DNA from: Actinomadura chibensis NBRC 106107
GTDB lineage: Bacteria > Actinomycetota > Actinomycetes > Streptosporangiales > Streptosporangiaceae
Direction of reading: 5' to 3'
NCBI RefSeq assembly: GCF_001552135.1
Contig: NZ_BCQP01000052.1
Coordinates: 1 to 64,000 of the forward strand
Length of the DNA: 64,000 nucleotides
Shown: positions 25,865 to 34,157 of the stretch, piece by piece
How positions within the stretch are numbered: position 1 is the stretch's first letter
Layout: the number at the start of each line of letters is the position of its first letter
Made by a program: the position numbers and the translations under genes
Notes under the pieces: model-generated
Seen by the model: only the letters and a program-made list of their open reading frames with translations
Databases searched by the model: none
What the model was told of the DNA's origin: nothing

Positions 25865-26224
25865 TCAGGACTGGACGAGTTGGGCGGCGTGGGCGGCTTC
25901 GTCGGGGCGGAGGCGGCCGGGGTGTGCGGTGCGGAGCCGCCAGTGCGTGGTGACGCCGTCCGGGCCGTCGAGGCCGGCTCGGGAGAGGCCCGCTTCGATC
26001 CGGGTGCGGACCTCGGCCTCGTCCGCGGGGGCGGCGGCGAAGAGGACCCGTAGCCGTACCTCGTCGCCGGAGCGTTCCGCGGTGGTGTGGTGGGGCGCGA
26101 GCGGGCACGGCGGCTCGTGCTCCCAGTGCCCGCAGAGTGCGACGGTGATGGCCGCTCCCGGCGCTCGCACGTCGCCGCCCGCTTCCAGGCTCACCACCGC
26201 GTCATGGACGAATGCCTGCCGCAT
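25865..26224 (-). CDS. Conserved actinobacterial hypothetical protein (119 aa)
   Basis: Starts at ATG 26224 (MRQAFVHDAV). The product includes AAITVALCGHWEHEPPCPLAPHHT, with Cys, His and Cys spaced as a possible metal site, then an alternating segment (EVRLRVLFAAAPADEAEVRTRIEAGL). It is divergent from the Nudix gene with only 66 nt between the starts. I believe this pairing recurs in actinomycetes but cannot verify it here. Function unknown. Longer frames reaching 26689 overlap the Nudix gene antisense and are rejected. Confidence 0.65.
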   Translation of the reverse strand: MRQAFVHDAVVSLEAGGDVRAPGAAITVALCGHWEHEPPCPLAPHHTTAERSGDEVRLRVLFAAAPADEAEVRTRIEAGLSRAGLDGPDGVTTHWRLRTAHPGRLRPDEAAHAAQLVQS

Positions 26225-26290
26225 CCGTCCAGTATGCGCCGGATCGGCGCCAGGCCGGAAGCGCCCGTCTTCGTGCGAGAGGATCGGGCG

Positions 26291-26692
26291 GTGACCACGA
26301 CCATCGACAAGATCGCCTGGATCCATCTGGAGAACGGCAGGATCCTCAGCACCCGCTCGCTCGGCAAGGACGTCTACTACCTCCCCGGCGGCAAACGCGA
26401 AGAAGGCGAAAGCGACCTCGACACCCTGGTCAGGGAAATCGAGGAAGAACTCGCCGTCGCCATCGTCCCGGCCACCGCAGCACATGTGGGCACCTTCCGG
26501 GCGCAGGCCCATGGCCACACCGTCGGCGTCACCGTGCAGATGACCTGCTACACCGCCGACCACCACGGCCGGCCGACCCCGAGCAGCGAGATCGCGGAAG
26601 TCGTCTGGCTCACCTACGCCGACCGCGACCGGGTGTCCCCGGTCGACCAGATCATCTTTGACCACCTTCACCAAAGCGGCCGACTCCACTGA
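26291..26692 (+). CDS. Nudix hydrolase (133 aa)
   Basis: Reads from GTG 26291, with GAGAGGA about 8-10 nt upstream. The Nudix box is complete: GGKREEGESDLDTLVREIEEEL fits GX5EX7REUXEEXGU except for Ala-Val after EEL in place of the usual Gly. It is preceded by LENGRILSTRSLGKDVYYLPGG. The enzyme would hydrolyse a nucleoside diphosphate linked to another moiety, with divalent metal. HHGRPTPSSEIAEVVWLTYAD is the typical C-terminal part. Substrate is undetermined. Confidence 0.85.
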   Translation: MTTTIDKIAWIHLENGRILSTRSLGKDVYYLPGGKREEGESDLDTLVREIEEELAVAIVPATAAHVGTFRAQAHGHTVGVTVQMTCYTADHHGRPTPSSEIAEVVWLTYADRDRVSPVDQIIFDHLHQSGRLH

Positions 26693-26696
26693 CGCG

Positions 26697-26759
26697 GCGA
26701 AGCCGATTCACCGGTATCGGCTCTTCTCCTTGGGAAGGCCGTGTTTCGGTCGGCTTCGC
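26697..26759. terminator. Nested inverted repeats between Nudix and multicopper oxidase genes
   Basis: AGCCGAT (26701-26707) pairs with ATCGGCT (26716-26722). An outer pair, GCGAAGCCGA (26697-26706) and TCGGCTTCGC (26750-26759), offers a mutually exclusive longer fold. It sits between convergent stops and probably terminates both transcripts. Confidence 0.6.
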
Positions 26760-26760
26760 T

Positions 26761-28701
26761 CTACTTGCCTTTCGGCTTGATCACCTGGTACGGCCGCATC
26801 ATTTCGTTGTCTTCGTGCTCGATCATGTGGCAGTGCCAGACGAATCGGCCGGGAATGTCGAAGTGGGCTTTGACCCGGGTGATCTGTCCCGGCAGGGCGG
26901 TCACGGTGTCCAGGTAGCCGGTGTCGGACGCGCCGGGCGGGGACGTGCCGTCAGGGCCGCGCCCGACGACCTGGAACTGTACCTGGTGCAGATGGATCGG
27001 ATGCGCGCCCTCGGTCTTGTTGTGCAGTTCCCAGATCTCCGTCGAGCCGAGGAGGGGAAGCTCGGTGACCGGGTCGCCCCACATTCGCGGCTCCGGGACG
27101 CCGTCTGCGGTGACCGTGCCGAGGAGCGTTCTGGTCGGGCTCGCGTTCGGGTTCTGGATGGTTGACATTTCCTCGGTGAGCAGGAGCCGACGGGTGTTGG
27201 ACGCCGGGCCGAGCCGCGGGAAAGGGGGAAGCCGGAGCTGATCGGGCGGGACGCTCTTGTCGGTGCCGACGCGCGGACCGACCACGAACTTCAGCACCTG
27301 GCCCGTCGTGGACGGGTCCGCCGGTGGTTTGGTGGCGTCGCCGTGGAAGGGGCTGTCCGGTCCCTCGTTGATGAGCCACAGCTCGGTGCCCACGGGCTCG
27401 TTGGTGAAGTCGACGATGCTGTCGATCCGGTTGGCGGGCGCGACCTGTACCTGGTCGGACCGGATCGGAGTGGGCAGGAATCCGCCGTCGCTGCCGATCT
27501 GCCAGATCGGCAGCGCGGCCCGCGCGGGGCGTGCGGTCGGGTTCGCCGCGATCTTCAGGATCAGGAACCGGGAGTTGGAGCCGTTGAGGAATCGAAGGCG
27601 GTACCGGCGCTGCTCGACGTTGAACACCGGCCAGGTCCGTCCGTTGGCGACGATGGTGTTCCCGAAGAACTCCGGATTCCAGATCGGCGGTACGTCGGTG
27701 GTCGGAATATAGGGGCCGGTGTAACCGTCGGGGGCTCCGAAGAAAGCCCGGCTGGCCGGATAGAAAAGGGAACCGTCTGTGTTGAACGATCGGTCCTGGA
27801 TCACGATCGGAATGTCGTAGTAGCGCGTTCCCGGTGGGTCGCCGACCGCCGGTGCGGGCTCGGGCAGCACCCCGGGCGGGAGATCCGAGGGGCCGCCGCT
27901 CAGCAGGTAGAACCCGGCGAGGCCCGAATAGACGTTCAGCCGCGTGATGCCGAGCGCGTGGTCGTGATACCAAAGGGTGGTCGCGCGCTGATCGTTGTCG
28001 TACTGGAAGGTAGCGCTTCCCGGCCGCCACCGGACGCCGTGCCGTTCGGCGAATTCTTCCCGGAACCGGTCGTAATAGGAGCCCACGCGGGCGAAATCGG
28101 GCGGTATGTTGGTCGCCGCCGGGAGATACCACGCCTCCGGGTAGCCGTCGCTGTCCTCCGTGTCGTGCCCGCCGTGCAGATGCGTCACCGTGGGCACCGG
28201 CCCCCGGTACGGTCCGGGCGTCGAGGTGAACGTCGGGGCGGAGTCGCGGCCGCTGATCCCGCCCGGCGGGTTCGCCCAGTGCAGGGTCGGATCCACGGCC
28301 AGCATGGACGGCAGGAACGCGCCCCGCCGATCGACCAACTGGTTGATCCAGGTCACCCGCACCGGGTGGTCGACCCGGGCGTTGATGGTCCAGCCGGGAT
28401 AGCTGAACGTCGCGTGGTCGCTGGTCGAACCGTAGCCCCACACCGTGGTCGTCGGCAGACCGGACGGAAGCACCTGCTGCCGAAACTGGCGTATCCCGAT
28501 CCGATATTCGGTGATCCCGCGTCCATGGCCCACCGGCGGCATCGCGGGCGGAACCAGCAGCGGTGAGACATACTTCGGAATCGTCGCCGGATCCAGCGGC
28601 GACGCCCCTCGCAGGGCGGCCCAGGAGGTACGCGAGGGAAACAGCGCCAGCGCCCCGCCGACGGCGGCGCCGACCTTCAATACGTGCCTACGCGTATACA
28701 T
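26761..28701 (-). CDS. Tat-exported multicopper oxidase (phenoxazinone synthase / CotA-like)
   Basis: 646 residues from ATG 28701. An in-frame ATG at 28737 would add 12 residues; ribosome sites are weak for both. The N-terminus TRRHVLKVGAAVGGALALF is a twin-arginine signal. All four copper motifs are present in order: HLHGGHD, WYHDHAL, HPIHLHQVQF and HCHMIEHEDNEMM (HCHxxxHxxxxM, with an axial Met for type-1 copper). Length and DPTLHWANPPGG resemble phenoxazinone synthases and CotA/bilirubin oxidases rather than small two-domain laccases. It would oxidise phenols, aminophenols or bilirubin outside the cytoplasmic membrane with reduction of O2 to water. It appears monocistronic. Confidence 0.88.
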   Translation of the reverse strand: MYTRRHVLKVGAAVGGALALFPSRTSWAALRGASPLDPATIPKYVSPLLVPPAMPPVGHGRGITEYRIGIRQFRQQVLPSGLPTTTVWGYGSTSDHATFSYPGWTINARVDHPVRVTWINQLVDRRGAFLPSMLAVDPTLHWANPPGGISGRDSAPTFTSTPGPYRGPVPTVTHLHGGHDTEDSDGYPEAWYLPAATNIPPDFARVGSYYDRFREEFAERHGVRWRPGSATFQYDNDQRATTLWYHDHALGITRLNVYSGLAGFYLLSGGPSDLPPGVLPEPAPAVGDPPGTRYYDIPIVIQDRSFNTDGSLFYPASRAFFGAPDGYTGPYIPTTDVPPIWNPEFFGNTIVANGRTWPVFNVEQRRYRLRFLNGSNSRFLILKIAANPTARPARAALPIWQIGSDGGFLPTPIRSDQVQVAPANRIDSIVDFTNEPVGTELWLINEGPDSPFHGDATKPPADPSTTGQVLKFVVGPRVGTDKSVPPDQLRLPPFPRLGPASNTRRLLLTEEMSTIQNPNASPTRTLLGTVTADGVPEPRMWGDPVTELPLLGSTEIWELHNKTEGAHPIHLHQVQFQVVGRGPDGTSPPGASDTGYLDTVTALPGQITRVKAHFDIPGRFVWHCHMIEHEDNEMMRPYQVIKPKGK

Positions 28702-28930
28702 GAGCCGTTTGCGCTCCACTACCGACGGCGACTTCAAGGAAACGCCGGGGAACTGCCCGATGCGCCCTCGCCGCTAAACCAGCACCCGGCAAAGTCATCG
28801 CCCTGAACCCGTCCAGTGGACAAGGTGTGAAGGACGTCCCCAAAAGTCGCGATTTGGGCGCGCCCCCCAGCCATGCTCACGGCCAGACGAATTGCGAAAC
28901 CCGCCGCCCGTCCGCTGGACCGCACGAGAG

Positions 28931-28960
28931 AACCCCGGCTTGCCAAGGTAAGCCGGGGTT
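28931..28960 (-). terminator. Hairpin after the DUF397 gene
   Basis: AACCCCGGCTT and AAGCCGGGGTT form a perfect 11-bp stem with an 8-nt loop, 23 nt after the DUF397 stop codon on the reverse strand. Confidence 0.75.
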
Positions 28961-28983
28961 CGTTGTCGTGGGTGGGGCGGGGG

Positions 28984-29175
28984 TTAGGGGAGGTCGAGGT
29001 TTCCGGCCTTGGCGTTGTGGAGGAGGGTGCGGAAGGAGGCCGGGGTGAGGGCGAGTGCGGGGGCGGTGGGGTTTTTGCTGTCGCGGACGCCGACCCTTCC
29101 GGGGAGGCTCGCGAGTTCGACGCACGCACCGTTTTCCGTGTTGCTCCGGCTCGACTTGCGCCAGTTGGTCGTCAT
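28984..29175 (-). CDS. DUF397 protein (63 aa)
   Basis: Starts at ATG 29175, overlapping the regulator's TGA (ATGA). The sequence WRKSSRSNTENGACVELA..VGVRDSKNPTAPALALTPASFRTLL is a standard DUF397 domain. In actinomycetes these small proteins are almost always encoded beside an XRE regulator with a DUF5753 C-terminus. Some pairs behave as antitoxin-like or developmental switches, as with the Streptomyces BldB/WhiJ-type systems. Direct contact with the upstream regulator is inferred from this linkage. Confidence 0.92.
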   Translation of the reverse strand: MTTNWRKSSRSNTENGACVELASLPGRVGVRDSKNPTAPALALTPASFRTLLHNAKAGNLDLP

Positions 29176-29984
29176 GAGTAGCTCTCCAGTGCTTCCATCA
29201 GCAGGGCCTGAGAAGGGCCCAGCGGAGCGGCCACCTCGCCTATCCGGTCGTACAGCAGCGTGTACCGCTGCACGTCCGGCGGGCTGATGATCAGCCGCCC
29301 CTCGTCGGGATCGTCGGTGTACGCCACGTCGCGAGCGTCTACGGTCAGGAGTTCGAACGCGCCGCTGAGGCCCGGATGCGCGTTCGCCTCCGGCTGCACG
29401 AGTCGGATGCTCACGTGCGGGAGGTCCGCCAGTCGGGCGAGGTGCTCGATCTGTTCCCGCATGACGTCCTTGTCGCCGATGGGCTGCGCGAGGGACGCCC
29501 AGTTGATCAACGCGGAGATGTGCGGGGGGTCGTCGCGCTCGAACACGGCCTTCTGTCTGTCCATTCTCCGCTGCAGTCGCTCCTCCAGTTCTCCTGAGAG
29601 CCCTGACGCCAGCACGGCCCGCGCGTATGCCTCGGTCTGGAAGAGCCCCGGGATGAGGACGAGCTCCCACAGCCGTAGCCGTGTTGCGCGTCGTTCCCAG
29701 TCCGTGAGCCCGACCAGCCAGTCTCCATCTTGCGCCGCGTTGGCAAATCCGACAAGACGGGTGAACAGCAGATCTGTGTCCCAAGCCTCGTCAATCACCT
29801 TGGCGAGCTTGGCGGGAAGGTGAATCGCCCCCGATTCGTAGCGCGAAACCACCGAACGAGTTCGGTCTATCTGGTCGGCCAGCCGAGTGCCTGACCAGCC
29901 GCGTTGCTCGCGGTGGAAGCGCAGTTGGACCGCTATTAAGTGCCAGAGCGAGCGGTCGGGATCTAGATCGATTCGTTCGACCAC
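29172..29984 (-). CDS. XRE-family regulator with DUF5753 domain
   Basis: 270 residues from GTG 29984, chosen because AGGGAGGTGAAGCC lies directly upstream. The frame continues past it without a better start. An N-terminal helix-turn-helix spans about residues 15-70 (VQLRFHREQRGWSGTRLADQIDRTRSVVSRYESG), and the DUF5753 ligand/partner region fills the rest (LIPGLFQTEAYARAVL, RLVQPEANAHPGLSGAFELL). Such regulators pair with DUF397 proteins. A palindrome (ATTCGC-N7-GCGAAT) sits 26-44 nt upstream, between this gene and a divergent two-gene unit, and is a good candidate for its own site. Confidence 0.9.
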   Translation of the reverse strand: MVERIDLDPDRSLWHLIAVQLRFHREQRGWSGTRLADQIDRTRSVVSRYESGAIHLPAKLAKVIDEAWDTDLLFTRLVGFANAAQDGDWLVGLTDWERRATRLRLWELVLIPGLFQTEAYARAVLASGLSGELEERLQRRMDRQKAVFERDDPPHISALINWASLAQPIGDKDVMREQIEHLARLADLPHVSIRLVQPEANAHPGLSGAFELLTVDARDVAYTDDPDEGRLIISPPDVQRYTLLYDRIGEVAAPLGPSQALLMEALESYS

Positions 29985-30009
29985 GGCTTCACCTCCCTGT
30001 TGCATTCGA

Positions 30010-30028
30010 TTCGCGAACGTAGCGAATT
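30010..30028. promoter_or_regulatory. Palindrome ATTCGC-N7-GCGAAT between divergent units
   Basis: A perfect 6-7-6 inverted repeat just upstream of the regulator start (29984) and about 67 nt before the rightward gene at 30095. Its left half also contains the 8-mer palindrome TTCGCGAA. It is a likely operator for the XRE regulator. Confidence 0.5.
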
Positions 30029-30094
30029 TACCTCGGGTGAGCGCATCATTGGGCCCGGAGAAACAAACATCTGGCCTGGGAGTTGGTGTCGGGC

Positions 30095-30538
30095 ATGGGC
30101 GTGCATGAAAGGAAATCCGGTCGAAGTCGGGCAAATGCTCGAACGGAGCGGTCTTCTTCGGATGTTCCGGCTCGCCGCATTTCGGACGTTCCGGATGTGC
30201 CGGACGCGTCCGCGATGTTGGACGTGCTGCAAGTGCTTTCGCCCGTGCATTCCGAGCGGCTGACGATTCTCCGGACGGTGCAGGAACTCCTGACGCCCGA
30301 CAGGCGTTTGGCGGCCGTCATTACCGAGGATCGCGGATATCCGGCGCTGCGCGTCGCGCGGCTGGACGGGCGCGGGTCCTTGTTGGTCGGTTGCGCTTAC
30401 CGCCGGGACCGTGGCGCGTGGTGGATCGTCACCGGGTGGGGTGACGGGACGCGGTGGCTGGCGGATGCCGGGCGGCTTCACGTCGGAGTTCGGGGGGTCA
30501 TGGAGATCTTGGCGGGAGGGGCTGGGTGTGGGCGGTGA
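30095..30538 (+). CDS. Hypothetical protein (147 aa), divergent from XRE regulator
   Basis: Probable start ATG 30095, with GGGAG about 12 nt upstream; TTG 30083 and GTG 30086 are alternatives. The N-terminus is basic and disordered (ERKSGRSRANARTERSSSDVPARRISDVPDVPDASAM). A compact domain follows (RLTILRTVQELLTPDRRLAAVITEDRGYPALRVARLDGRGSLLVGCAY..WWIVTGWGDGTRWLADAG). I do not recognise it. It overlaps the next gene by 11 nt, so the two are probably co-expressed under the palindrome at 30010. Confidence 0.6.
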   Translation: MGVHERKSGRSRANARTERSSSDVPARRISDVPDVPDASAMLDVLQVLSPVHSERLTILRTVQELLTPDRRLAAVITEDRGYPALRVARLDGRGSLLVGCAYRRDRGAWWIVTGWGDGTRWLADAGRLHVGVRGVMEILAGGAGCGR

Positions 30539-30863
30539 GTTGGTCGCGCGGCCGGAGGCGCTGGTGCCCGTCGCGGTCGCGGCCTATGAGCAGGCGTGGC
30601 GGCAGGAGCGGATGCCGATGCGGCTGGGGCACGTCGTCTGCGCGATCGCCGAGGACGAAGCCCGGGGCCTGCTGGCCATGACGACCGAGAGGCCCGCGGT
30701 GGACGCGCTTCGAGCGGCGTGCGACGTGGTGCACCCGGTCATGCGTCGGCTCTTGTTGTCGCACGGCTATCTGCCCGAGACGGCGAACCGGTTGCGGTCG
30801 CTGGCGTCCGGGATCATGCGGGACGCGCTGGACGAGACGGCGACGCCTCCGGAGAGTCCTTAG
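30528..30863 (+). CDS. Hypothetical helical protein (111 aa)
   Basis: Reads from GTG 30528 with GGGAGGGG upstream, overlapping the preceding gene. The product is mostly helical (LVPVAVAAYEQAWRQERMPMRLGHVVCAIAEDEARGLLAM, then PVMRRLLLSHGYLPETANRLRSLASGIMRDALDE) with no membrane segment or known motif. Its position in a regulator-linked accessory locus suggests a partner of the upstream protein. Function unknown. Confidence 0.6.
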   Translation: MGGELVARPEALVPVAVAAYEQAWRQERMPMRLGHVVCAIAEDEARGLLAMTTERPAVDALRAACDVVHPVMRRLLLSHGYLPETANRLRSLASGIMRDALDETATPPESP

Positions 30864-30905
30864 AGCGTGAACTCTCACGCGGGAGGGGTGACCCCCCGTG
30901 TGAGC

Positions 30906-30950
30906 GCCCCCGGGACCTGAGCCCCCCACTTGGGGTCCCGGGGGCTTTTT
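30906..30950 (+). terminator. Rho-independent terminator
   Basis: GCCCCCGGGACC pairs perfectly with GGTCCCGGGGGC around a 16-nt loop and is followed by TTTTT. It ends the two-gene hypothetical unit and is the clearest intrinsic terminator of the window. Confidence 0.9.
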
Positions 30951-31093
30951 ATTCGTCCGGCCTATTCCCGCGGCGGTGAATGCTGCCCGGGCGGTCAGAG
31001 TTGTTTGCCCGAATGGTTGGTGCGTGCGGGCAGTGTTTGTTCTTGCGCTTCCTTTTGCGGTTCGAGCGTGCACATGATCAAGGTGACTCGGCC

Positions 31094-33445
31094 ATGGAGG
31101 GAAGGGCAGGAGTTTTGAGTTTCGCAGGGAAGAGAGCATTGTTGAGAACGGGCGCCGCGCTGGTCGTGCTGGTCGCGTCGGCATTGCCCGTCGGGCGTGC
31201 GGACGCCGCCGCCGCGCTCACCGACGTCGGCGTCTACGAAGGGTTCGGCGAGGGGTTCGCGGTGGCGATGACCTCGCTGGACGGCAAGGGCGACCAGGTC
31301 GTTCTCGGCGGGCGGGGGCTCGCCGTCCTGGACGAGAACTCGCTCAAGACGCACAAGCCGCGCTGGTCCTACCACTGGGCCGACTTTCCCGTCCGCGGTC
31401 AGGGCGGGGACAACCAGTGGATCACCGCGGTGGAGCCGCTCCGCGACCCGGCCACCGGACGCACCGACCTGATCGCGTCCACCTCGGTCAACGAGCTGAT
31501 CAGGTTCGACGGCCGCACCGGACGGATCGTCTGGCGCCGCGACGACGCGTTCCTCTACACGCTCGGCGACCATCTGAGCCTCGTCCCGCAGGGCGCGGGC
31601 AAGCCCCCGGCCATCGTCGGCGAATACGGGACGACCGCCTATTCCAGCGCCGATGGCAGCCCGCTCTGGAAAGCCGCCGTCCCGGACGGCGATTTCGCGC
31701 CCGGGTGGGTGACCGCCGCGCAATTGAGCCGGGGCGCGAACCCGGCGGTGGTGTTCGGCGCGGAGGCCGACTGCGGGCCCGGTGGCGGCCCCGATTGCAC
31801 CGGGCACCTTTTCGCCTACAGCGGGGACGGAAAGCGGCTCTGGGAGGTGAAGCCCGGAGGGCAGACCACGTCCATGGTCACGGACGACGTCACCGGAGAC
31901 GGGCTCGCCGAAACCGTCGCGGGTGACAACCAAGGCCATGTCGCGGCCTATTCGCCGACCGGCGAATTGCTGTGGCGCGTCCAGGCCGGTGAAAGGCCCG
32001 TGGGGGCCGTCGCCGTCCAGGGCGGCCGGGTTTACGCCGCCGCCGACGACAATCTCGTCGCCTTCGACGCGGCGGGCAGGCAAGTCTGGTCGCAGCCCAT
32101 GGAAGGGCAGGTCACCAAGCTGGAGCCCGCCGACCTCGGCAAGGGCGGACGGCTCCTCGCGGCGGTCTCGGTCGCCAATCGCGTGGCACGGGTCGTCGCC
32201 GTCGACCCGGAGCGCGACGGCGACCGCCGGACCTGGCAGTCCACCGTCTACGGCCGCGTCGAGGACTTCGCGGTCGGCGCCTGGCGCGGGCGCCGCGTCG
32301 TCACCGCCGGGGCGGACGACGCCGTCGTCCACGCCGTCTGGGCCGACAGCGGCGAGCCCGCCTTCGACTACCTCGGCCACAGTTGGGTCACGGGCGTCGC
32401 GGCCGGACGCGTCGACCGGACGGACGCCGTCGCCCACACCGACGACCAGGGCCACGTCGTCCTGTCCGACGAGCGGGGTACGGAACTGTGGCGGCGCTGG
32501 CTGGGCGGGGACGACGAAGCCGCCGCCGACGATGTCGCGTTCGCCGACGTCGGACGGGACGAACCGGCCATCGTCGCCGCAGGGGCGGGCACGCAGGGGA
32601 GCGGCGTCGTCCGCGCCTACGACGGGCGCGGGAACGAGCTGTGGACGGGCCGTGCGGACGGCGAGATCGTCCAGCTCATCACGGCGAAGCTCACCGCCTC
32701 AGGGCCGAAGGCGATCGTCGGGGCCGTCCAGCGGGGCGGGTCGTCGGGGGTGGCCGCGTTCGACGCCCGCACCGGCGCGACGCTCTGGGAGCACATGATC
32801 GGCTCGGCGGGTCCGACGCTGGCCGCCGCCGACGCCGACGGGGACGGCCTCGACGAGATCGCCTACTCCAGCAAGCCGTACCCGCCCGACACGCCGGGGA
32901 CGCTCGCGCTGCTGTCCCCGTCCGGCGACGTCCGGTGGAAGCAGGAGAACCTCGAAATCCGCGACTGGCTCACCGTCTCCGGCGGCGCCGTCGTCTACGG
33001 GTCCAGGTCGGACACCGGCTCGGTCGCCGCCGTGTCCGCCGCGGACGGAGCGCCGCGCTGGCGGACGAGGCTCGGCTCCCAAGTGGGGTTCGGCACGCTC
33101 GTCCCGCAGCGGTCCGGCGTGGCCGCCTCCACCGGCGCGGGCGAGGTCGCGCTGCTCGACACGGCCACCGGACGCGTCGCGTTCCGCACGCGGATCGTCT
33201 CGGAAGCCGCCACCGCCGGGCCGTTGAGCGTGTTGCCCCAGGCCGGGGGAGACCCGGTCATCGCGGTCAGCGAGAGCGGCGGACGCAACCGCACCAAGGT
33301 CCACGTGCTGTCGCTGGACGGCCGCGTCCTCGCCACGAGCCCGCGCTTCCAGCAGGGCCACGGCATCGACATCGCGCCGACGGGAGGCGGCGCCGGGGTG
33401 GCCGTGGGCGCGGGCCTGTCGGTCTACTCCTACCGCTACCGGTAG
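31094..33445 (+). CDS. Secreted PQQ/FG-GAP-type beta-propeller protein
   Basis: 783 residues from ATG 31094, with AAGGTGA 7 nt upstream; TTG 31115 behind GGCAGGAG is a second possible start. A signal peptide (LLRTGAALVVLVASALPVGRADAAAA) leads into repeated beta units such as LIRFDGRTGRIVWRRDD, GSPLWKAAVPDG, GELLWRVQAGE and AAGRQVWSQPMEGQ. These are interleaved with calcium-loop-like motifs DDVTGDGLAETV and ADADGDGLDEIAY. The repeats fit PQQ_2-like propellers and FG-GAP blades; the residues of true quinoprotein dehydrogenases are absent, so a structural, binding or BamB-like role is more likely than catalysis. It is exported, without a lipobox or anchor, and is followed by a bidirectional hairpin. 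Confidence 0.8.
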   Translation: MEGRAGVLSFAGKRALLRTGAALVVLVASALPVGRADAAAALTDVGVYEGFGEGFAVAMTSLDGKGDQVVLGGRGLAVLDENSLKTHKPRWSYHWADFPVRGQGGDNQWITAVEPLRDPATGRTDLIASTSVNELIRFDGRTGRIVWRRDDAFLYTLGDHLSLVPQGAGKPPAIVGEYGTTAYSSADGSPLWKAAVPDGDFAPGWVTAAQLSRGANPAVVFGAEADCGPGGGPDCTGHLFAYSGDGKRLWEVKPGGQTTSMVTDDVTGDGLAETVAGDNQGHVAAYSPTGELLWRVQAGERPVGAVAVQGGRVYAAADDNLVAFDAAGRQVWSQPMEGQVTKLEPADLGKGGRLLAAVSVANRVARVVAVDPERDGDRRTWQSTVYGRVEDFAVGAWRGRRVVTAGADDAVVHAVWADSGEPAFDYLGHSWVTGVAAGRVDRTDAVAHTDDQGHVVLSDERGTELWRRWLGGDDEAAADDVAFADVGRDEPAIVAAGAGTQGSGVVRAYDGRGNELWTGRADGEIVQLITAKLTASGPKAIVGAVQRGGSSGVAAFDARTGATLWEHMIGSAGPTLAAADADGDGLDEIAYSSKPYPPDTPGTLALLSPSGDVRWKQENLEIRDWLTVSGGAVVYGSRSDTGSVAAVSAADGAPRWRTRLGSQVGFGTLVPQRSGVAASTGAGEVALLDTATGRVAFRTRIVSEAATAGPLSVLPQAGGDPVIAVSESGGRNRTKVHVLSLDGRVLATSPRFQQGHGIDIAPTGGGAGVAVGAGLSVYSYRYR

Positions 33446-33452
33446 GCGGCCG

Positions 33453-33492
33453 CCCGCCGGGCGGACCGTTCGCGGACGGCCCGCCCGGCGGG
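33453..33492. terminator. Bidirectional hairpin between convergent genes
   Basis: CCCGCCGGGCGG and CCGCCCGGCGGG form a perfect 12-bp stem with a 16-nt loop, 7 nt past the propeller stop codon and 4 nt before the stop of the opposing gene. Confidence 0.75.
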
Positions 33493-33496
33493 GCGC

Positions 33497-34156
33497 TCAG
33501 GGGGAGTCGTCCCGCCTGTCGAGCTCTTCGAGGAGGATCGGGACGCCGACGTCCCACGTCTGGACGCCGATCGCGCTGGCGATCTCCAGCACGGCGGCGA
33601 TCTCGTCGGGCGTCGCGCCGTGCCGGGCGGCGTTGCCGATGTGGACCCGCAGCCCGTCGGTGAACAGGTGCGTCGCCGACGCGTCGATCGCGACGTAGAT
33701 CAGTTCCTTGACCTTCGGCTCCAGCGCGCCGCGCCGCCACGGGACGGACGAGAAGTCCAGGTAGGCGGCGAAGAAGCCGGGCGCGCGGCGCAGCACCTCG
33801 TCCCAGCCGGAGTCCCAGTAGCCGCGCCGCCGGACGAACTCCGCCCTGATCGCGTCCACATCCGCGTCGGCCGGGGGGAGCGGCAGGTCGCGCAGGAGCG
33901 GGAAACCGACGCTCGCCGCGTGGATTCCGAGCACGGACACGAGCTGGAACGTCTCCAAGATCTCCGCCCGCGTCGCGCCGTTCTCCAGCGCCCCGCGCAC
34001 ATGCCGCCGGATTCCGGGCTCGTGCAGATGCGTCACCGCCGCGTTCACCGCGAGCGCGACCAGTTCCCGGACCTTCGGGTCGAAGGACGGGTGCCGCGAC
34101 GCGACGTCCGCCAACCGCGCGGACGCGGCCTCGAATTCGGGGTCGATGTCGGTCAA
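33497..34156 (-). CDS. Tandem carboxymuconolactone decarboxylase-family protein
   Basis: 219 residues from a TTG at 34156, 1 nt after the upstream stop codon. Two CMD modules are visible: PKVRELVALAVNAAVTHLHEPGIRRHVRGAL..GATRAEILETFQLVSVLG (about 26-80) and PKVKELIYVAIDASATHLFTDGLRVHIGNAARHGATPDEIAAVLEIAS (about 145-195). Neither has the CxxC of AhpD peroxidases, so a decarboxylase, lactone-handling or binding role is more likely than peroxide reduction. It is last in the M20-M20-BVMO-CMD operon. Confidence 0.85.
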   Translation of the reverse strand: MTDIDPEFEAASARLADVASRHPSFDPKVRELVALAVNAAVTHLHEPGIRRHVRGALENGATRAEILETFQLVSVLGIHAASVGFPLLRDLPLPPADADVDAIRAEFVRRRGYWDSGWDEVLRRAPGFFAAYLDFSSVPWRRGALEPKVKELIYVAIDASATHLFTDGLRVHIGNAARHGATPDEIAAVLEIASAIGVQTWDVGVPILLEELDRRDDSP

Positions 34157-34157
34157 G

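Noticed and set aside
25865..26689. 274-residue leftward frame covering the Nudix gene
   Set aside because: Only the part from ATG 26224 looks like protein; the rest is antisense to a Nudix gene with a near-complete Nudix box.
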